A stretch of 64,000 nt of DNA from Cloacibacillus evryensis DSM 19522 (GTDB lineage: Bacteria > Synergistota > Synergistia > Synergistales > Synergistaceae), in assembly GCF_000585335.1 (NCBI RefSeq), contig NZ_KK073872.1, forward strand, positions 2,533,283 to 2,597,282. The letters run 5' to 3'. The notes below the pieces were generated by a model, which was not told the DNA's origin, ran no database searches, and saw only the letters and a list, made by a program, of their open reading frames with translations. Shown here in pieces: positions 61,557-64,000 of this stretch (positions are counted from its first letter, which is position 1; every line of letters starts with the position of its first letter). The position numbers and the translations under genes were made by a program.

Positions 61557-62513
61557 CTACTTGATGAGCCCCTTCTCCTTGTAGAACTTCTCCGCACCGG
61601 GGTGCAGCGGCGCTGTGAGTCCGTCGAGCGCGCCCTTAAGGGTGATCTCTTTGCCCTTCGCGTGAACGGCGGCGATATCCTTAAGGTTATCGAACATACC
61701 GGTCAGGAACGCATAGATCTGGTCAGCGGGTACTGAATCGTTGGTGATGAGGATCGCCATAACGGCAGGGGTCTTCGTGTCTGTGTCGATTCCCTTATAG
61801 GTCTTCGCAGGGATCGTGCTGGCGACAAAGAAGGGATACGCCTTGTGCAGCTTCGCGAGGAAAGCGTCGTCAAAGCTCATGAGGTCGACATCCTTCGTTG
61901 TCGTAAGGTCCATGATCGAGGCTGTCGGGAAGCCGGCAACGACGAATCCGGCGTCGATCTGGTTGTCCTTGAAACGGCTCGTTACCGCGGCGAAGTCGAG
62001 GAAGTCGGCTTTCTTAAGGTCCTTGTAGGTAAGTCCGGCCAGCTTGAAGATAGCCTGAACGTCGCCCTCAACGCCTGATCCGGGAGCGCCAACGCCTACG
62101 CGCTTGCCCTTAAGGTCAGCGATGTTCTTGATTCCAGCACCTTTCGCGACGACGACCTGGACGTGCTCGGGATAGAGCGAAGCTACCGTACGGATGTTCT
62201 TAAGGGGCTTGCCCTGGAACATGAGTTCGCCATTGTAGGCCCAGTAGGTGATGTCGTTCTGTACGAACGCGATCTCGATACCCTTTGTCGCGATAAGGTT
62301 CGCATTCGCTACGGAGGCGTTGCCGGTCTCAGCCGTGCACTGGATCTTTCCGCCCTTCGTTACCGCGGCCGCGAGAGCTCCGCCCACCGCGTAATAGGTG
62401 CCGGACGTGCCGCCTGTCGCTACCGACATGTACGTCGGAGCCGCGGTGGCTACTGTTGTGAGGGAAAGTGCTGCAAGAAGTGCTACAACTGTTACGATGA
62501 TGCCTTTCTTCAT
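61557..62513 (-). CDS. TAXI-family TRAP solute-binding protein
   Basis: 318 residues with a signal peptide ending TVATAA. TAXI features: YMSVATGGTSGTYYAVGGAL, ETGNASVANANLIATKGIEI and KNIADLKGKRVGVGAPGSGV. It binds an organic or amino acid (TAXI members include glutamate-type) in the periplasm for the fused permease encoded downstream in the opposite gene order. ATG 62513 follows GGGGAGGAAAC; a longer upstream frame lacks support. Confidence 0.93.
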   Translation of the reverse strand: MKKGIIVTVVALLAALSLTTVATAAPTYMSVATGGTSGTYYAVGGALAAAVTKGGKIQCTAETGNASVANANLIATKGIEIAFVQNDITYWAYNGELMFQGKPLKNIRTVASLYPEHVQVVVAKGAGIKNIADLKGKRVGVGAPGSGVEGDVQAIFKLAGLTYKDLKKADFLDFAAVTSRFKDNQIDAGFVVAGFPTASIMDLTTTKDVDLMSFDDAFLAKLHKAYPFFVASTIPAKTYKGIDTDTKTPAVMAILITNDSVPADQIYAFLTGMFDNLKDIAAVHAKGKEITLKGALDGLTAPLHPGAEKFYKEKGLIK

Positions 62514-62648
62514 TTTGTTTCCTCCCCGAATTTTGTTTTTGAAACATGGGCTCTTTAACCTCAAGCCCGCTCTACGCCTCTTATAATACTCTTTTTTGCC
62601 CAAATACTCAATGCACAATTTCGCTCAAAGCGGCTTATCACTGATATA

Positions 62649-64000
62649 TTACGCAGCGGCATTCGCCGCCAGCTTCTTCGCTTTGGCCACCTGCACCGCA
62701 TAGATGACGACGAGCACGGCAAGTCCGGCGAGGTCGGAGGCAGTCCCCGGTATGAGCAGCCCCAGGGCTCCGGCGAAGGCAAGTATCCTCATATACCACG
62801 CCATTGGCGCTTTAAAGAATCCTATCGTGAACATCGCGAGCAGGAATACGCCGATCAGCGCCGTGCAGATCGCCTGGACCATCTCCAAAGGCACGACGTC
62901 GATAAATAGCAGCATCGGGCTATAGACGTAAATATATGGGACGAGGAATCCCGCCAGCGCGAGTTTAAAAGCCGTCATCCCCGTCTTCATCGGATCTGAC
63001 CCCGCGATGCCGGAACCCGCGTAAGCCGCGAGCGCGACTGGCGGCGTCAGGTCAGCCGCGATGCCGAAGTAGAAGACAAACATATAGGCCGCCTTAGCGG
63101 GAACGCCGAGCTGGAAGAGCGCCGGAGCCGCCATCGTACTGGTGACGATGAAGTTTGCCGTCGTCGGCAATCCCGTTCCGAGAAGGATGCTCGCGCACAT
63201 CGTAAAGACGAGGGTCAGTATCTTGCTGCCGCCCGCGGCTGACACTATCGCGCCGGCGATGCGCAGGGCAAGTCCCGTAAGCGTTCCCATACCGACGACC
63301 ATACCGACCGTGGCGCAGGCGCAGGCCACGCCGATCGCTCCGCGCGCGCCGCTCTGGAAGGCTTCAAAAATCCGTGCCGGGGTCAGGCGCGTCTCCTTAT
63401 TGAGCCAGGAGAGCACGAAGCTGACGAGGATGCCGTTGAAAGCCGCCATAAGCGGCGTGTAGCCGGCGAGCAGGAAGTAGATGATCGCGATAAGCGGGAT
63501 GAGCAGGAAGCCCTTCGACCTGAGCAGCGGCCAGATAGGCGGCAGCTGCGCCCAGGGGATTCCCTTGAGTCCGAGACGGCAGGCCTCAAAGTGTACCTGC
63601 ACCATGACGGCGAAGTAGTAAAGAAGGGCGGGGACGACGGCGGCGATCGCCACCTCGATGTACGGCACGCCGAGGAACTGCGCCATGATGAAGGCTCCCG
63701 CTCCCATGACCGGCGGCATTATCTGCCCGCCAGTGGAGGCGACGGCCTCGACCGCGCCCGCGAAATGAGGTTCATAGCCGACGCTCTTCATGAGCGGGAT
63801 CGTGAACATACCCGTCGTGCAGACGTTGGCGACCGAGGAACCGGATACCGTGCCCATCAGGCCGGAACTCACGATGGCTACCTTCGCGGGACCGCCTGTC
63901 GACCACCCTGCGAGGGCCATCGAGAGGTCGATGATGAAGCGTCCGAGCCCCGTCTTCTCAAGCACCGAGCCAAAGAGGATGAACATGAAGACGAAGGTCG
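62649..64000 (-). CDS. TRAP transporter fused permease (TAXI type), 5' end cut by window
   Basis: The visible 450 residues are the DctM-like part: MFILFGSVLEKTG, MGTVSGSSVANVCTTGMFTI, STGGQIMPPVMGAGAFIMAQ, LGTGLPTTANFIV and ADLTPPVALAAYAGSGIAG. TAXI permeases fuse DctQ and DctM (about 600-650 residues), and the frame is open past 64000, so an N-terminal part is missing. An ATG at 63986 is internal (the frame continues TFVF upstream). Works with the TAXI binding protein encoded downstream. Confidence 0.93.
   Translation of the reverse strand, partial: TFVFMFILFGSVLEKTGLGRFIIDLSMALAGWSTGGPAKVAIVSSGLMGTVSGSSVANVCTTGMFTIPLMKSVGYEPHFAGAVEAVASTGGQIMPPVMGAGAFIMAQFLGVPYIEVAIAAVVPALLYYFAVMVQVHFEACRLGLKGIPWAQLPPIWPLLRSKGFLLIPLIAIIYFLLAGYTPLMAAFNGILVSFVLSWLNKETRLTPARIFEAFQSGARGAIGVACACATVGMVVGMGTLTGLALRIAGAIVSAAGGSKILTLVFTMCASILLGTGLPTTANFIVTSTMAAPALFQLGVPAKAAYMFVFYFGIAADLTPPVALAAYAGSGIAGSDPMKTGMTAFKLALAGFLVPYIYVYSPMLLFIDVVPLEMVQAICTALIGVFLLAMFTIGFFKAPMAWYMRILAFAGALGLLIPGTASDLAGLAVLVVIYAVQVAKAKKLAANAAA

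Noticed and set aside
1-64000. CRISPR array, rRNA or tRNA genes
   Set aside because: No regularly spaced repeats, no rRNA signatures and no cloverleaf with a terminal CCA context were noticed.

Overview
The window looks like a chromosome segment of a strictly anaerobic, amino-acid- and peptide-using bacterium. The best guess is Synergistota, close to Cloacibacillus or Synergistes. This is inferred from gene content: TAXI-type TRAP transport with DUF1850, a giant fused 2-hydroxyacyl-CoA dehydratase activase, AbgT with an M20 peptidase, proline racemase with ornithine cyclodeaminase, and D-aminoacylase. No rRNA, tRNA or CRISPR array was seen. Most genes are GC-rich; about 16.2-25 kb is clearly AT-rich.

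Layout. 0-2.6 kb: a cut membrane metallophosphoesterase and an exported 5'-nucleotidase. 2.6-9.03 kb: a tightly coupled six-gene minus-strand operon encoding a NifH-like reductase, two nitrogenase component-1-like subunits and a complete Fec/Btu-type metal-chelate ABC importer. Its ATPase carries a C-terminal TM1266-like ACT-fold domain. The leader holds an intrinsic terminator just before the first gene and two direct repeats 21 bp apart. No nifB, nifE or nifN is present, so this is a nitrogenase-like (tetrapyrrole- or metallocofactor-type) system and not N2 fixation; it is the most interesting unit here. 9.5-11.4 kb: a Wzz-like protein divergent from an XRE regulator. 11.4-14.7 kb: pantoate pathway panG-panB-panC divergent from a TetR regulator, with two identical palindromes between them.

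14.8-28.3 kb is a catabolic island: two PLP aminotransferases, a TRAP transporter (P, Q, M), a glutamine-amidotransferase-like protein, an N-acyl-D-amino-acid deacylase, an atypical SDR, an M20 amidohydrolase, a 2-hydroxyacid dehydrogenase, a LysR regulator and a fumarylacetoacetate-hydrolase-family enzyme. A 34-nt bipartite element stands in the same orientation upstream of four of these genes and probably defines the LysR regulon.

28.4-37.2 kb is mixed housekeeping: exported MsrAB, AraC with DUF2000, nitroreductase with a metallo-hydrolase, a Phd/ParE-type toxin-antitoxin pair, aspS-hisS, and a small membrane protein. 37.3-41.6 kb is one 1,404-residue activase/dehydratase gene. 41.55-44.2 kb is a repeat-rich zone holding three palindromic elements, a decayed IS3-family element and a frameshifted small membrane-protein ORF.

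44.2-50.2 kb: ornithine cyclodeaminase-like protein and a YheO-type regulator, divergent from proline racemase, an IlvD/Edd dehydratase and an MFS transporter, probably a proline or hydroxyproline (or other imino/hydroxy acid) utilisation unit. 50.3-53.1 kb: AbgT and an M20 peptidase. 53.4-56.1 kb: a TPP riboswitch controlling a CytX-type transporter, then a class II aldolase. 56.2-64 kb: an acyl-CoA synthetase, a membrane-anchored periplasmic-binding protein, DUF1850, an unidentified membrane protein and a TAXI-TRAP transporter cut by the window end.
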